Assembly (NCBI GenBank): GCA_963833955.1
Contig: CAWHZY010000021.1
Coordinates: forward strand, 186,001-250,000
DNA length: 64,000 bases
Direction of reading: 5' to 3'
Origin: Roseiarcus sp963833955
GTDB lineage: Bacteria > Pseudomonadota > Alphaproteobacteria > Rhizobiales > Beijerinckiaceae
The notes beneath the pieces were generated by a model that made no database searches, had not been told where the DNA came from, and saw only the letters and a program-made list of their open reading frames with translations. A program made the position numbers and the translations under genes. Shown here one piece after another: positions 45,866-54,648 of the stretch (positions are counted from its first letter, which is position 1; each line of letters starts with the position of its first letter).

Positions 45866-46749
45866 TGACTAGGGACTCAATGCGGTCCAGTCGACCGCGT
45901 CGGTCAAAGAATCGTCTTTTCGCTCTTCGACTCGCATGCGTCGCGCTCGTTGGCATGGCCATCCCGGGCGGCGCGCGCGCGCAGGATGCGGAAGGCTCCA
46001 TCGAGCTGATCGATCCGAACGTTTTTCGGGCCTGTGCAGACCCTCACGATCTGCCCTTCTCCAACGAGGCCGCCGAAGGTTTCGAAAACAAGATCGCCGA
46101 ACTCTTCGCGCGCAAGCTCGGCAAGTCGGTTGCTTACACGTTCTATCCCGACGCGACGGGCTTTATCCGCAACACCCTGAACGCGCATCGTTGTGACGTG
46201 GTGTTGGGAATCGCTCAAGGCGACGACCTCATTCAGCCGACCAACCCCTACTACCGAACGAGCTATGCCGCCGCGTATCGCCGGGATGGCCCCTTGAGGG
46301 GCCTGGATTCGCTCGGCGATCCACGTCTCAAAACGGCGAAAATCGGCATCGTCGCGGGCACGCCGCCGGCGACCTTCCTGGCCGAAAAGGGATTGCTCGG
46401 CCAAATCAAATCCTACCCGCTGGTCGTCGACACGCGATACAATTCGCCGACCCACGAAATGATGGACGATCTGGAGCGCGGCGAGATCGACGTTGCGCTG
46501 CTTTGGGGTCCGATCGCCGGCTATTACGCGACGAAGGCCAAGACCCCGACCTCGGTCGTTCCTTTGGTGAAAGAGCAAGGCGGCCCCCAGATGGTTTTTC
46601 GGATCGTCATGGGGGTGCGGCATTCCGATCAGAACTGGAAGCGGGCTCTCAACAAGGTGATCTCCGAGAACCAGGACGAAATTCAAGCGATCTTGCGCTC
46701 CTATGGCGTCCCGTTGCTCGACGAGAACGATAAGCCGATCGCGCCCTGA
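45865..46749 (+). CDS. xoxJ: XoxJ periplasmic binding protein
   Basis: A 294-residue periplasmic protein of the amino-acid-binding fold. It has a long basic leader with signal RLFALRLACVALVGMAIPGGARA. Typical segments are DPNVFRACADPHDLPFSNEAAEGFENKIAEL and VVLGIAQGDD. XoxJ helps assemble or activate XoxF, equivalent to MxaJ for MxaF. ATG 45865 overlaps the xoxG stop. It completes the xoxFGJ operon. Confidence 0.92.
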   Translation: MTRDSMRSSRPRRSKNRLFALRLACVALVGMAIPGGARAQDAEGSIELIDPNVFRACADPHDLPFSNEAAEGFENKIAELFARKLGKSVAYTFYPDATGFIRNTLNAHRCDVVLGIAQGDDLIQPTNPYYRTSYAAAYRRDGPLRGLDSLGDPRLKTAKIGIVAGTPPATFLAEKGLLGQIKSYPLVVDTRYNSPTHEMMDDLERGEIDVALLWGPIAGYYATKAKTPTSVVPLVKEQGGPQMVFRIVMGVRHSDQNWKRALNKVISENQDEIQAILRSYGVPLLDENDKPIAP

Positions 46750-46793
46750 CGGCTCGCGCCTAGGGCGCGCCGCACACCGGAGCGCCCATCGGG

Positions 46794-47417
46794 TTACAGA
46801 GCCTTTTGCACCGCGCGCGCGATCTCCCCGATGCGCTGTTCAATCAGCGTCGGCGCCTCGCAGACGTAAGTGACAGTCTGACGGCGATCGTCGAAGACGC
46901 GAAGGTCCCATAGCAGCTGCTCTTGATTGTTTGAGCCGGGCGGCGTTTGGCCGTCATGATTCTGGTCCGAAGATCTTTGGACGGCTTCGTTCTCCGCGCG
47001 GATGCGATCGGCCAGGGCCTTCTGCTTGCGGCCAATTCGATCCAGGCCGTTGACGATCTGGGAGCGTTGCTGCGACAAGTCCGTGAACGCCGCGGCGAAG
47101 GCGCGCAGAAGCTTGGCGTTTGCGTCGGGGCCGGCCTTTGCTTTGAAGTCGGTGATCGCGCGCTCCACGTCGGCGATGGGAACGCGCCGTTGCGCCATTT
47201 GCGCCTTCAGCTCCGCGACGTCGCTCTCGTTGTTCCAGCTCTGAGAGTCGAGATCCAGCTGAGGGCCGGCCCAGATGGAGGCGAGCGAAAAAGTGGGCGT
47301 CTTGATCTGCTGGCAGGGCCAGTCCGGATCGATCTTTCCCTTATATTCAGCGATGGCCTGCGGCGCGAGTAGGGTCACCGTCGCAATCGCGAGAACGGCG
47401 CGCGCCGCAGGATGCAT
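46794..47417 (-). CDS. exported hypothetical protein near xox genes
   Basis: A 207-residue periplasmic protein: MHPAARAVLAIATVTLLAPQAIA signal, then EYKGKIDPDWPCQQIKTPTFSLASIWAG. The rest is helix-forming, with DLSQQRSQIVNGLDRIGRKQKALADRIRAEN and a Cys near the C-terminus (TYVCEAPTLIE). I know relatives only as hypothetical proteins beside methylotrophy genes. It is convergent with xoxJ and divergent from the MfnB-FolB gene. No function is inferred. Confidence 0.7.
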   Translation of the reverse strand: MHPAARAVLAIATVTLLAPQAIAEYKGKIDPDWPCQQIKTPTFSLASIWAGPQLDLDSQSWNNESDVAELKAQMAQRRVPIADVERAITDFKAKAGPDANAKLLRAFAAAFTDLSQQRSQIVNGLDRIGRKQKALADRIRAENEAVQRSSDQNHDGQTPPGSNNQEQLLWDLRVFDDRRQTVTYVCEAPTLIEQRIGEIARAVQKAL

Positions 47418-47569
47418 TTGCGTTTCCTCTCGAGCGCAATAATAAGATTGGGCGTGCGGCCGATCAAGCCGCTAAAGTTCACGGTTGCGTCGCTCTCGGC
47501 GCCGTTCCGCCTCGGCGACCGCTCGTGTTGATGGACTTTGAGCGACCGCAGAAAACAGGACGCGACGCG

Positions 47570-48718
47570 ATGACGCGCATGCTCGCCAGTGTCGCCGACG
47601 ACGTCGAGGCCGGCGCCGTCGTGCAATTCGGCGCCGACATCATCGATCTGAAGGATGCGCGGCGAGGCGCGCTCGGAGCCGTAACGCTCGATGTTGCGCG
47701 CCAGGCGATCGCTGCTGTCGCGGGACGAAGCGAAACGAGCGCGGCCCTCGGCGATCCGCCTTACGATGAAGGAGCGCTGCTCGAAAGCGCGCGTGCGCTG
47801 GCCGCGATGGGCATAGACTATGTCAAGCTTGCCATGGATGCGTCTACGCTCGATCGTCTCGGCAATTCTTTGGGCAAGCTCGCGCGCGAGGTCGCCCTCA
47901 TCGGCATGATGTTCGCCGACGAAAAGCCGGATTTCGCTCTCCTGCCCAAGCTCGAGAAGCTGGGCTTCAAGGGCGCGATGCTCGACACCCGCGACAAGAC
48001 ACGGGGCCGGCTCGTCGCGCATCTCGAGGTCGTGCAACTTGGCGAATTTTGCACCCAATGCCGTGCGCTCAAGTTGATCAGCGGCCTGGCGGGGTCGCTT
48101 GAACCGCCTGACGTCCCGAGGCTGTTGCTGGTGCGTCCGGATGTCCTTGGTTTTCGGGGCGCGCTTTGTCATGCTCGCGATCGGCGAGGGGCGATTGATC
48201 CGACCGCGGTCGTTCTCATCCGCGACCTAATCCCGCGCGAGAGAGGGGAGCCAGACGCCTCGCCGAAAATCGATTGGCGGTTGCTGGCGCGCGGACTTAT
48301 TGGGGGACGCGACCAGGAAGGCGAACTCGACCGTGTGTTCGTGCATGACTTCGTCGTTTCCGCCGCGATCGGCGCCTATGATTTCGAGCGTTCCATCCGT
48401 CAGCGCGTCGTCTTCGACGTCGAGGCCCTCGTGCGCCGCGCCGGCGCGCATGCCGACGATATGCGCTCGATTTTTTCCTACGACGTCATTTTAGACGCCA
48501 TTCGCTTGATCGTGGGGCGCGGCCATGTCGATTTTGTCGAGACGCTGGCGGAAGAGGTCGCTGCGGTCCTCTTGCAGCATGGGCGAGTGCGCAGCGTTCG
48601 CGTCAACATCCGCAAGCTCGACGTGATCGACGGTGCGGTCGGGGTCGAAATCCGTCGCGAGCGCGCCTCGGGCTCGGCGGACGTGCGGCCGGTCGGAATC
48701 GTCGACCGGGGCGCCTGA
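47570..48718 (+). CDS. MfnB-like synthase fused to dihydroneopterin aldolase (FolB)-like domain
   Basis: A two-domain protein of about 382 residues. The first 225 residues are MfnB-like, (5-formylfuran-3-yl)methyl phosphate synthase: MLASVADDVEAGAVVQFGADIIDLKDA, MGIDYVKLAMD, ALLPKLEKLGFKGAMLDTRDK. From about residue 250 comes a FolB-type domain: VFVHDFVVSAAIGAYDFERSIRQRVVFDV and FVETLAEEVAAVLL. Both activities serve cofactor synthesis (methylofuran and pterin). Starts are uncertain: ATG 47570 with an AGGA upstream is chosen over ATG 47531. The fusion places two cofactor branches in one chain. Confidence 0.83.
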   Translation: MTRMLASVADDVEAGAVVQFGADIIDLKDARRGALGAVTLDVARQAIAAVAGRSETSAALGDPPYDEGALLESARALAAMGIDYVKLAMDASTLDRLGNSLGKLAREVALIGMMFADEKPDFALLPKLEKLGFKGAMLDTRDKTRGRLVAHLEVVQLGEFCTQCRALKLISGLAGSLEPPDVPRLLLVRPDVLGFRGALCHARDRRGAIDPTAVVLIRDLIPRERGEPDASPKIDWRLLARGLIGGRDQEGELDRVFVHDFVVSAAIGAYDFERSIRQRVVFDVEALVRRAGAHADDMRSIFSYDVILDAIRLIVGRGHVDFVETLAEEVAAVLLQHGRVRSVRVNIRKLDVIDGAVGVEIRRERASGSADVRPVGIVDRGA

Positions 48719-48743
48719 AGCGACCGGAAGCCTGCAAGAATTC

Positions 48744-49634
48744 TCACGCGAGCGTGCGGGCGAGTTCGAACGCCTGGCGGAAGTCGAGGCGCAATGGGGT
48801 CTTGCTGTCGGTCATCTGCTTGAACAGCCCTGATTCGGTCCGATACTTGACGTTGCCAATCGCGAGCGCGCCGATCCCAAGCGCGCCGCGCCCGCCGAGC
48901 GGGGCTCCGTTAGCGTGCGCATCCACGCCTTCGATGCCGGACGGCGGCACAGCGTTGACGTCGGCAGCGATAAGCAATTTCCCAGCGCCGGCAATCTCGC
49001 CGGCGTCGAGGACGCGCACGCCCGCTTTGGCCGCGGCGAGCACGACCTCCGCACCCGCGAGGATCGCAGCCCTGCTCTGAGGCGTCGAACCGTCAGCGAC
49101 GGCAAGGTTGACGCCAAACCTGCGAGTGATCTCCGCGGCGTGGCGAGTCGTGCGATCTGATGCGTCTCGCGCGACCAGGATGACGGATGCGCCTTCGAGC
49201 GCGGCGATAATTGCGGATGCGGTTCCCACGACGCCGGTCGCTCCGAAGACCGAGACGGCGGCGCCGCGAAGCGCGCGGTCTTTCTTCTCCTTCAGCGTCT
49301 TTTCAACAACGGCGATCATTGCGGCGGCGGTCGTGAACGAGCCGGCGGGATCGGCGAACAGCGAAATCTCGAACGGCTTGAACAGCGCTTTGCCGGCGGC
49401 GTCGAGCATGTCGAGGGCGAGAAGCGCGTCCTTGCCGCCAATGAAGACGCCCGTCCGCACCGCGTCGCGCGGCGAACGCGAGAACATGGCGTCCTGGATC
49501 AGGTCTGTTATCTCGCCGAGCGAAACGTTGGTGTACGACGCCGTCGCGTCATAGCCGGCGTCGAGCGCCATGTTGACGTCGAAGGGACTCATGTGCGCAA
49601 GCGGGGTCATCATGTGCAGGATGTTCTTGGCCAT
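48744..49634 (-). CDS. mtdB: NAD(P)-dependent methylene-tetrahydromethanopterin dehydrogenase
   Basis: Oxidises methylene-H4MPT to methenyl-H4MPT in formaldehyde oxidation. A 296-residue protein starting MAKNILHMMTPLAHMSPFDVNMALDAG, nearly as in Methylobacterium MtdB. The nucleotide-binding motif is SVFGATGVVGTASAI, and AGSFTTAAAMIAVVEK and GIGALAIGNVKYRTESGLF are also conserved. ATG 49634 is preceded by GGAGG. It is downstream of the beta-RFAP synthase gene on the same strand, 16 bases apart. It uses the H4MPT made by the surrounding genes. Confidence 0.93.
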   Translation of the reverse strand: MAKNILHMMTPLAHMSPFDVNMALDAGYDATASYTNVSLGEITDLIQDAMFSRSPRDAVRTGVFIGGKDALLALDMLDAAGKALFKPFEISLFADPAGSFTTAAAMIAVVEKTLKEKKDRALRGAAVSVFGATGVVGTASAIIAALEGASVILVARDASDRTTRHAAEITRRFGVNLAVADGSTPQSRAAILAGAEVVLAAAKAGVRVLDAGEIAGAGKLLIAADVNAVPPSGIEGVDAHANGAPLGGRGALGIGALAIGNVKYRTESGLFKQMTDSKTPLRLDFRQAFELARTLA

Positions 49635-49650
49635 TGTTCCTCCCGAGCGA

Positions 49651-50637
49651 TCACCGGACTGAAACGTCTTCTTCTTCGCGGATCTCGGCGCCGTGATCGC
49701 GCGCGCCGCAGATCCTGATCTCAACCCCCGGTTCGCGATCGGCGCAAGCGCGCTGAGCAAGGAATTGCGCATGGTCGGGGTCGGATGCAAAGGCGAAACC
49801 TGTCGGCCCCCAGGAGCTCTGGCCAATCCCGCGCGCCCCGAGAGCCTTCAATCGCGCGGCGACCCGGCCCACTGGCGCGCTGCCGAAGCGGCCTCCGCCC
49901 TGGACAGGGCCGAAATGGTCGCCAAGGATTTCCTGAATCCTGGCGACGCCGTCGCCGAAAGCCTCGATATCCATTTCGGCGGCGCCGGGCAGAATTTGCA
50001 TGAGCGTGCAGCGGCAGATTTCGCTCGCCGCGTCGGCTGGGAAACGCGGCAACCCGGCAAACGCCCGCCTTTCCTCGTCGCCATGGGCGCCCTCGACGCG
50101 CGGGTCCAGGATCAGAAGGATCCGCCAATCCCTGGGGAAGTTCGCCCATGCGACCACCGGCGGAACCTCGGTGTTCTGGCCCCTGCCAGCGTCAACGGCC
50201 AAGCCGCCGCGCTCGAACAAGGCGACACCCACGCCCGAACGCGCGCCGCGATCGAGCAGGCGCGCATCCTCGCGCGCGTCGAGCGGCAATCCGGCCAACC
50301 GGCGAAACGCCGTCGCGATCGCAAGCGCCAACTGAGTGCCGGAGCCGAGTCCGGCGTGTGCGGGGATGGCCTTCGAGATGGTGAGCTTCTTTTGGGTATC
50401 GAGGTCAAGGCCTTCGGCGATCCGGCGCGCAATCTGCGCGGCCCTCTCGTGCTCCCCGCCCAAAACTTCAAAGCTTGGCGCTTCGCGGAGCTCAATGCAG
50501 GTTTGGAACGCGTCGATGGCGAGGCCGATTGATCCAAACCGGCGGCCAAGATCTCCGGCGAGATCAAGAAAACCGAGATGCAGTCGCGCCGACGTCGTGA
50601 CCTGAACGCCTTTCAAACGCGCGCCTCTTTTGCCCAA
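49651..50637 (-). CDS. beta-ribofuranosylaminobenzene 5'-phosphate synthase
   Basis: Makes beta-RFAP from PRPP and 4-aminobenzoate, the first committed step of H4MPT synthesis. A 328-residue GHMP-fold protein: VTTSARLHLGFLDLAGDLGRRFGSIG, the GHMP motif IPAHAGLGSGTQLALAIA, and GIGQSSWGPTGFAF, a hallmark of the enzyme. The start is TTG 50637, since a stop lies four codons upstream and no ATG is near. It and mtdB form a minus-strand pair. Known as MptG-like in methylotrophs. Confidence 0.9.
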   Translation of the reverse strand: MGKRGARLKGVQVTTSARLHLGFLDLAGDLGRRFGSIGLAIDAFQTCIELREAPSFEVLGGEHERAAQIARRIAEGLDLDTQKKLTISKAIPAHAGLGSGTQLALAIATAFRRLAGLPLDAREDARLLDRGARSGVGVALFERGGLAVDAGRGQNTEVPPVVAWANFPRDWRILLILDPRVEGAHGDEERRAFAGLPRFPADAASEICRCTLMQILPGAAEMDIEAFGDGVARIQEILGDHFGPVQGGGRFGSAPVGRVAARLKALGARGIGQSSWGPTGFAFASDPDHAQFLAQRACADREPGVEIRICGARDHGAEIREEEDVSVR

Positions 50638-50869
50638 TTCATCCGCCGCTCACAGCTCAACCGAATTTGTCGTAACTTTGCGAAAGTTTATACGCTTTGC
50701 CAAGCGCCGTAGGCGACAGATTACGCGGCGAAGGCTCGGGCGATTTTGGGCCCATCTTGACGTGAGTGCTTGCAGCGCCGGTCCAGTCGCAACGTTGCAG
50801 CCGTCCGATCAAAATGCCACAGTCGCCCGATGGAGGGGCGCTGAGGTTCCGCTTGAAGACGGGTGCGCG

Positions 50870-51070
50870 ATGATTGAACTGATTCTGACGGTGTGCGCGC
50901 TCAACGCGCCGGGGCTGTGCGACGAGCAGCGGCTGCAGTTCGCTTCGGAAGAGTCGCTGATGCAGTGCATGATGCAGGCGCCGCCCTATATCGCTCAGTG
51001 GGTTGACCAACATCCATCGACGCGCGTCACACGGTGGCGATGCGCGTTCCCTGGCGACGAGAAGATCTGA
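50870..51070 (+). CDS. small conserved hypothetical protein
   Basis: A 66-residue protein starting MIELILTVCALNAPGLCDEQRLQFASEE, with four Cys (CALNAPGLC, QCMMQ, WRCAFPG). The Trp/Cys ending TRVTRWRCAF suggests a small periplasmic or disulfide-bearing protein. It precedes a pentapeptide-repeat protein gene by 63 bases. I have only a vague recollection of similar short genes in methylotrophs. No function is proposed. Confidence 0.6.
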   Translation: MIELILTVCALNAPGLCDEQRLQFASEESLMQCMMQAPPYIAQWVDQHPSTRVTRWRCAFPGDEKI

Positions 51071-51133
51071 TCAACACCGCGTGACGGCAAACGGTGTTGA
51101 GCTTGTCGCGGCGCGCCGCAAGGAGGGCTCGCC

Positions 51134-51919
51134 ATGCGCTTGACGACCGGCTTCCTCGCACTTGCGCTCGCGATCGGCGCCGGTTTTACCGCCGCCGCGC
51201 AGGACCAGATGCGCGGTCTCGACCTGACCTCGCCGGACATGACGACGGCCGAGATGACACGTGCCCAGGTGGAAGCGGCGCTCAAGGCGGCGCGCGGCGG
51301 GCATGGGGCCGATTTTGCCGGCAAGCGCCTTTCCGGCCTCGATCTTTCCGGCCTCGACTTTTCCGGCGCGAATTTTCGCGCAGCGCGGCTCAACCACGCG
51401 AACCTTTCGCACGCCAAGCTCGACGGGGCGACGCTGGACCAAGCGTGGGCGCTTGACGTCGATCTCACTGGAGCCAGCCTCGTCAAGGCGAGCCTGTTCG
51501 CGACGCAGATGGCGGGCGCACGTCTCGATGGCGCCAATCTCACTGGGGCGCGCGTGACCGCCGACCTGACGGGCGCACGTCTTGTGGGCGCCCGATTCCA
51601 GGACGCCAATTGCAGCGCGGACGAAAAGAACCAGTCGATGGGCCTCATGCGGGCGACGTTCAAATCCGCGGATCTCAGCCGCGCCGATTTCTCGCGCGCC
51701 AATCTCGCCCTCGCCGACTTGCGTTTCGCCAAGCTTTCCGGCGCCAATCTCGCCGGGGCGACATTGCGCGAGGCCGACGCAAGCGGCGCGGACCTGCGCG
51801 GCGCCCTTCTTCAAGGCACCGACACGTCGGGCTTGGATGTCAATTCCGCGCGTATCGATAGGGCTAGCGTTCCCTATTTCGCCAAAGCGACCCATCTCGA
51901 CCGCGCCTCCAAAGAGTGA
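51134..51919 (+). CDS. exported pentapeptide-repeat protein
   Basis: A 261-residue protein: signal peptide MRLTTGFLALALAIGAGFTAA, then A(D/N)LxX pentapeptides (GANFRAARLNHANLSHAKLDGATL, SADLSRADFSRANLALADL), building a right-handed beta-helix. Two blocks of repeats are separated by QDANCSADEKNQSMG. Pentapeptide proteins occur in the H4MPT gene regions of methylotrophs, although their function is unknown. It overlaps no neighbour and is convergent with the ExbB-like operon. Confidence 0.82.
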   Translation: MRLTTGFLALALAIGAGFTAAAQDQMRGLDLTSPDMTTAEMTRAQVEAALKAARGGHGADFAGKRLSGLDLSGLDFSGANFRAARLNHANLSHAKLDGATLDQAWALDVDLTGASLVKASLFATQMAGARLDGANLTGARVTADLTGARLVGARFQDANCSADEKNQSMGLMRATFKSADLSRADFSRANLALADLRFAKLSGANLAGATLREADASGADLRGALLQGTDTSGLDVNSARIDRASVPYFAKATHLDRASKE

Positions 51920-51949
51920 ACGCGGCTGGGCGCGAGCCGAAGTGCGCTG

Positions 51950-52564
51950 TTATCTCGCGTCCTTGGGGGGCATGCGTGGCGGCGCGAGCGGCGCAAAATT
52001 GATCGTCTGGTTCTCGCCATGCGCGGACTGAGGGTCGACGGGACCGCCGGAAGACGGGTCGCCGCCGCCAGTCGTGGTGATCGTTGAAGGCGTGACTTCG
52101 CGCGCGGTCGCTTCCGCCGTTCCGCCTTCGCCATTGCCGAAATCCGCTGTGCGACCGCCTTGCGGCTTGCCGTCGGCGCTCGCCCGGATCGCGGCCTCTG
52201 TCCTCTCGGCCAGACGGCCGTCATAGGGCAGCCGATAGGCGCGTGGCACGCCGCTGGGGAAATTATCGTCGTCGAGCGCTTCGACCCACAAATGGATGGC
52301 GCCGGGATCGCCTTCCAGCGAGTGCGGTTCAACGATCCGGGCGCTCAGGAGCTTGAATTTCGGCGGCAGAGGATCGGTTGAGGACCAGCCGAGCAGGCCG
52401 CGCGTCGCAAGGAAGCTGACCACGTAAAAGGCGCTCGTCAGCACGATGAGGCCCGCCTTCACCGGCCAGGGGATCCTCGCGAAGACGCAGGCGACGAGCA
52501 GAAGGACGCCGAGAAGCGCATAGGCGATCGACAGCAAAATGATGTCGGAGGCGAGGCTTGTCAC
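51950..52564 (-). CDS. membrane protein, third gene of ExbB-like operon
   Basis: A 204-residue protein with two N-terminal helices, IILLSIAYALLGVLLLVACVF (about 8-28) and VKAGLIVLTSAFYVVSFLA (about 35-53). A soluble domain follows that contains LSARIVEPHSLEGDPGAIHLWVEAL and a Pro-rich C-terminal tail. It overlaps the preceding gene by four bases (ATGA at 52561), so it is translationally coupled. I do not recognise a named family. It probably completes an envelope complex with the two upstream proteins. Confidence 0.7.
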   Translation of the reverse strand: MTSLASDIILLSIAYALLGVLLLVACVFARIPWPVKAGLIVLTSAFYVVSFLATRGLLGWSSTDPLPPKFKLLSARIVEPHSLEGDPGAIHLWVEALDDDNFPSGVPRAYRLPYDGRLAERTEAAIRASADGKPQGGRTADFGNGEGGTAEATAREVTPSTITTTGGGDPSSGGPVDPQSAHGENQTINFAPLAPPRMPPKDAR

Positions 52565-53229
52565 AGCTGCTTCACGTAACCTGTTTTGGGGTCGCGGTCG
52601 GCGCCGTTCTGACGCACGTTGCGGAACGTCTCCATCAGCGACTTTGGCTGGCGATTCACGTCGGTAACCTTGCCTTCCGCGTCGAGCGAGAAGCGCACAG
52701 CCGTCTTCTCGTCGCCGGTGTGATCGACGAAGACGGTGTCGTCAAAAATCACCTGCGCGGTCGGATTAAGCTTTTGCACTTTCACTGTAGCGGGCACCGG
52801 CGTGCTGGTCGTCGCCACGAAATGGCTGACGTTGACGGTGTACTCGCCGGCGATGATGCCGCGGATGGTGACGATCTCCTCGCGAATCGGCGAGGCGATC
52901 TTCTTGCCGTTGACCACGATGAAGTCGTTGGCGCCGCCGCGGTCATCGCGATCGAGCACGAGAAAGCCGGCCTCGCGGTGGCGATACCATGCGATGTTGC
53001 CCGCCGGATCCTGCACGAACAGATCAAGATCGTCGGGATGGTTGTCCGGCCAATCCATGGTCACGATGAATTCTGCTTTCGAGTCGATCTTGCCGTCCTT
53101 GGCCTCAGGCGAGATCGCCAGGAGCGCGAGGAAAAAGAGAAACGAAACCACCTGCAGCGCCTTGAAGAGCATCACGCTGAAGGGATCGAACGGGTCCTCG
53201 CGCGGGTAGAGGCCGAACTCGTCGATCAT
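52561..53229 (-). CDS. single-pass membrane protein with periplasmic beta-sandwich, second gene of ExbB-like operon
   Basis: A 222-residue protein with one N-terminal helix, SVMLFKALQVVSFLFFLALLAI (about 18-39), preceded by Asp12 and Asp15 (EDPFDPFS). The periplasmic part has NHPDDLDLFVQDPAGNIAWYRHREAG, a DUF2135-like beta-sandwich. This layout, one helix plus a periplasmic domain beside an ExbB/MotA-like channel, mimics ExbD/TolR/MotB, but sequence similarity to these is not visible. Overlaps both neighbours by four bases. Confidence 0.7.
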   Translation of the reverse strand: MIDEFGLYPREDPFDPFSVMLFKALQVVSFLFFLALLAISPEAKDGKIDSKAEFIVTMDWPDNHPDDLDLFVQDPAGNIAWYRHREAGFLVLDRDDRGGANDFIVVNGKKIASPIREEIVTIRGIIAGEYTVNVSHFVATTSTPVPATVKVQKLNPTAQVIFDDTVFVDHTGDEKTAVRFSLDAEGKVTDVNRQPKSLMETFRNVRQNGADRDPKTGYVKQL

Positions 53230-53999
53230 GCGCGCATGGCCAGATCGTGGGCGCGCTCCAAGGCGGGAACGACCCGCGTCTCGGTCAGCGTAACCGCGCG
53301 CGAGAACACTTTCGCGGTCGCATTGTCGAGCATGTAATACTGGATCTTCAACAGGATGGAGCCGACGAGGCCGGCAAGCGTCGTGTACATCGCCACCGCC
53401 ATCCCGTCGCTCATCAACCCCATCGACGATTTCATCATCGACTTGTCGCTCGCATCGAGCCCGGCGATCGGCGCCAGCATGATGATGAAGCCGATGATCG
53501 TCCCGAGGAGGCCAAGCTTCATGACCGTGTCGCTGGCGAACGCACCGAAGCCGTTGGAGCCACGCAGACGATCAGCGAGCGAGCGCAGCAGCAGTGTCTG
53601 ATCGAGCCGCCCGCGCCCTTGGGTGCGCGCTTTCAAGGCAAGGTCGTGAATGTGGTCGGCGATAAGGCCATCGGGGAGCGCGGCCGAAGGGTCGAGCGCC
53701 GCGATGTCGGCGCCTCCCGTTTCGATGCGAGCCGCCACCCGCTGCCCGGCATCGCCTTCGCGCGAGATGACAATCGTTCGCCATAGGCAGTGGAGCGACG
53801 TCCCCACGTAGATCAGGGCAATAACCGATGAGAGATAGGTGCGGTCCGAGACGACCATCAGGCGAAGGAGGCCGTAGCGCCAGAGCAGGATCGCGGCAAA
53901 GACGGTCGCGCCGGTGAAGATCAGCCATCGCAAGAGAGGCGCGCGATCCGCGGCGGACCACGCGCGCTCAGGCTCCGGCGATAGGACGACGGCGGTCAT
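53226..53999 (-). CDS. MotA/TolQ/ExbB-like proton channel protein
   Basis: A 257-residue inner-membrane protein. Four helices are visible: LRWLIFTGATVFAAILLWRYG (about 23-43), VIALIYVGTSLHCLW, VMKLGLLGTIIGFIIMLAPIA and MAVAMYTTLAGLVGSILLKI. The last two, with GLLGTIIGF and the Thr-rich AMYTTLAGL, match the ExbB/TolQ/MotA family. The start MTAVVLSPEPERAWSAADRAPL (53999) is preferred to the unrelated upstream extension. First of three overlapping genes. It probably uses the proton gradient to drive the partner protein. Confidence 0.84.
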   Translation of the reverse strand: MTAVVLSPEPERAWSAADRAPLLRWLIFTGATVFAAILLWRYGLLRLMVVSDRTYLSSVIALIYVGTSLHCLWRTIVISREGDAGQRVAARIETGGADIAALDPSAALPDGLIADHIHDLALKARTQGRGRLDQTLLLRSLADRLRGSNGFGAFASDTVMKLGLLGTIIGFIIMLAPIAGLDASDKSMMKSSMGLMSDGMAVAMYTTLAGLVGSILLKIQYYMLDNATAKVFSRAVTLTETRVVPALERAHDLAMRA

Positions 54000-54050
54000 G
54001 TGAAAATGTGTCCTCCAGAAGTTTTTGCGCGCCGGCCGGTCGGCCGGTGA

Positions 54051-54560
54051 AGAAGGATAGCGGTCGCGCGTCAGCCGACGCAAGGTCACGGGTCCCGCGA
54101 CAGGCTCGCGCTGCGCCTGATTGTCAGATTGGTCGGCGTGCTGGCCCTCTGCCTGGCGCTTTCTGTGGCTTGGGCGATGGTGGACACCCACCGGAGCATC
54201 GACTGGGAAACGTCGGCCTCCGCCGACCGCGTCGCCGCTCAGCTCGAAATTCTCTACTGGCGAGAGCTCATGTGGCGCAAGGAGCATCTGCTTCCAGCTC
54301 CGGAATGGCAGCCTGGCGTTTGCGTCGCATTTGCGCCGGGGACTGGCGAGCCGACGCGACTCTGCGGCCAAATCGAGGGAGTCGGCGCGCAGGCGCCGGT
54401 CTGGTTCAAGTCGATCTACGAGGGGATGCTTGGACCTCAGGCGGGCCTCGTTCGCGCCCTAACCGCGCGCCAAGAAGCCGACGTTTGCAATTCGCAACCC
54501 GAACCTACCGAAAAACCGCCAATGACCGCCGCAGGCCGCTCACTCGCTACCGCGCTATGA
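54051..54560 (+). pseudogene. truncated N-terminal fragment of a sensor histidine kinase
   Basis: The frame reads LALRLIVRLVGVLALCLALSVAWAMVDTHRSIDWETSASADRVA, a membrane helix followed by a periplasmic sensor region (WRELMWRKEHLLPAPEWQPG, FAPGTGEPTRLCGQIEG). It ends at GPQAGLVRALTARQEADV, after which a stop follows without HAMP or kinase domain. No ATG or GTG precedes; TTG 54129 is the first start. I take it as the leftover of a two-component sensor, cut by the transposase remnant just downstream. Domain identity rests on resemblance, not search. Confidence 0.5.
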
Positions 54561-54648
54561 AAAGCGCGTTTCGCGAGCCGACCCCCGACGGCTTCTGTGG
54601 TGCCAAGCTGTGGCTGCTATGAAATCCCAGCAAGGAGACCGTCCGTCA

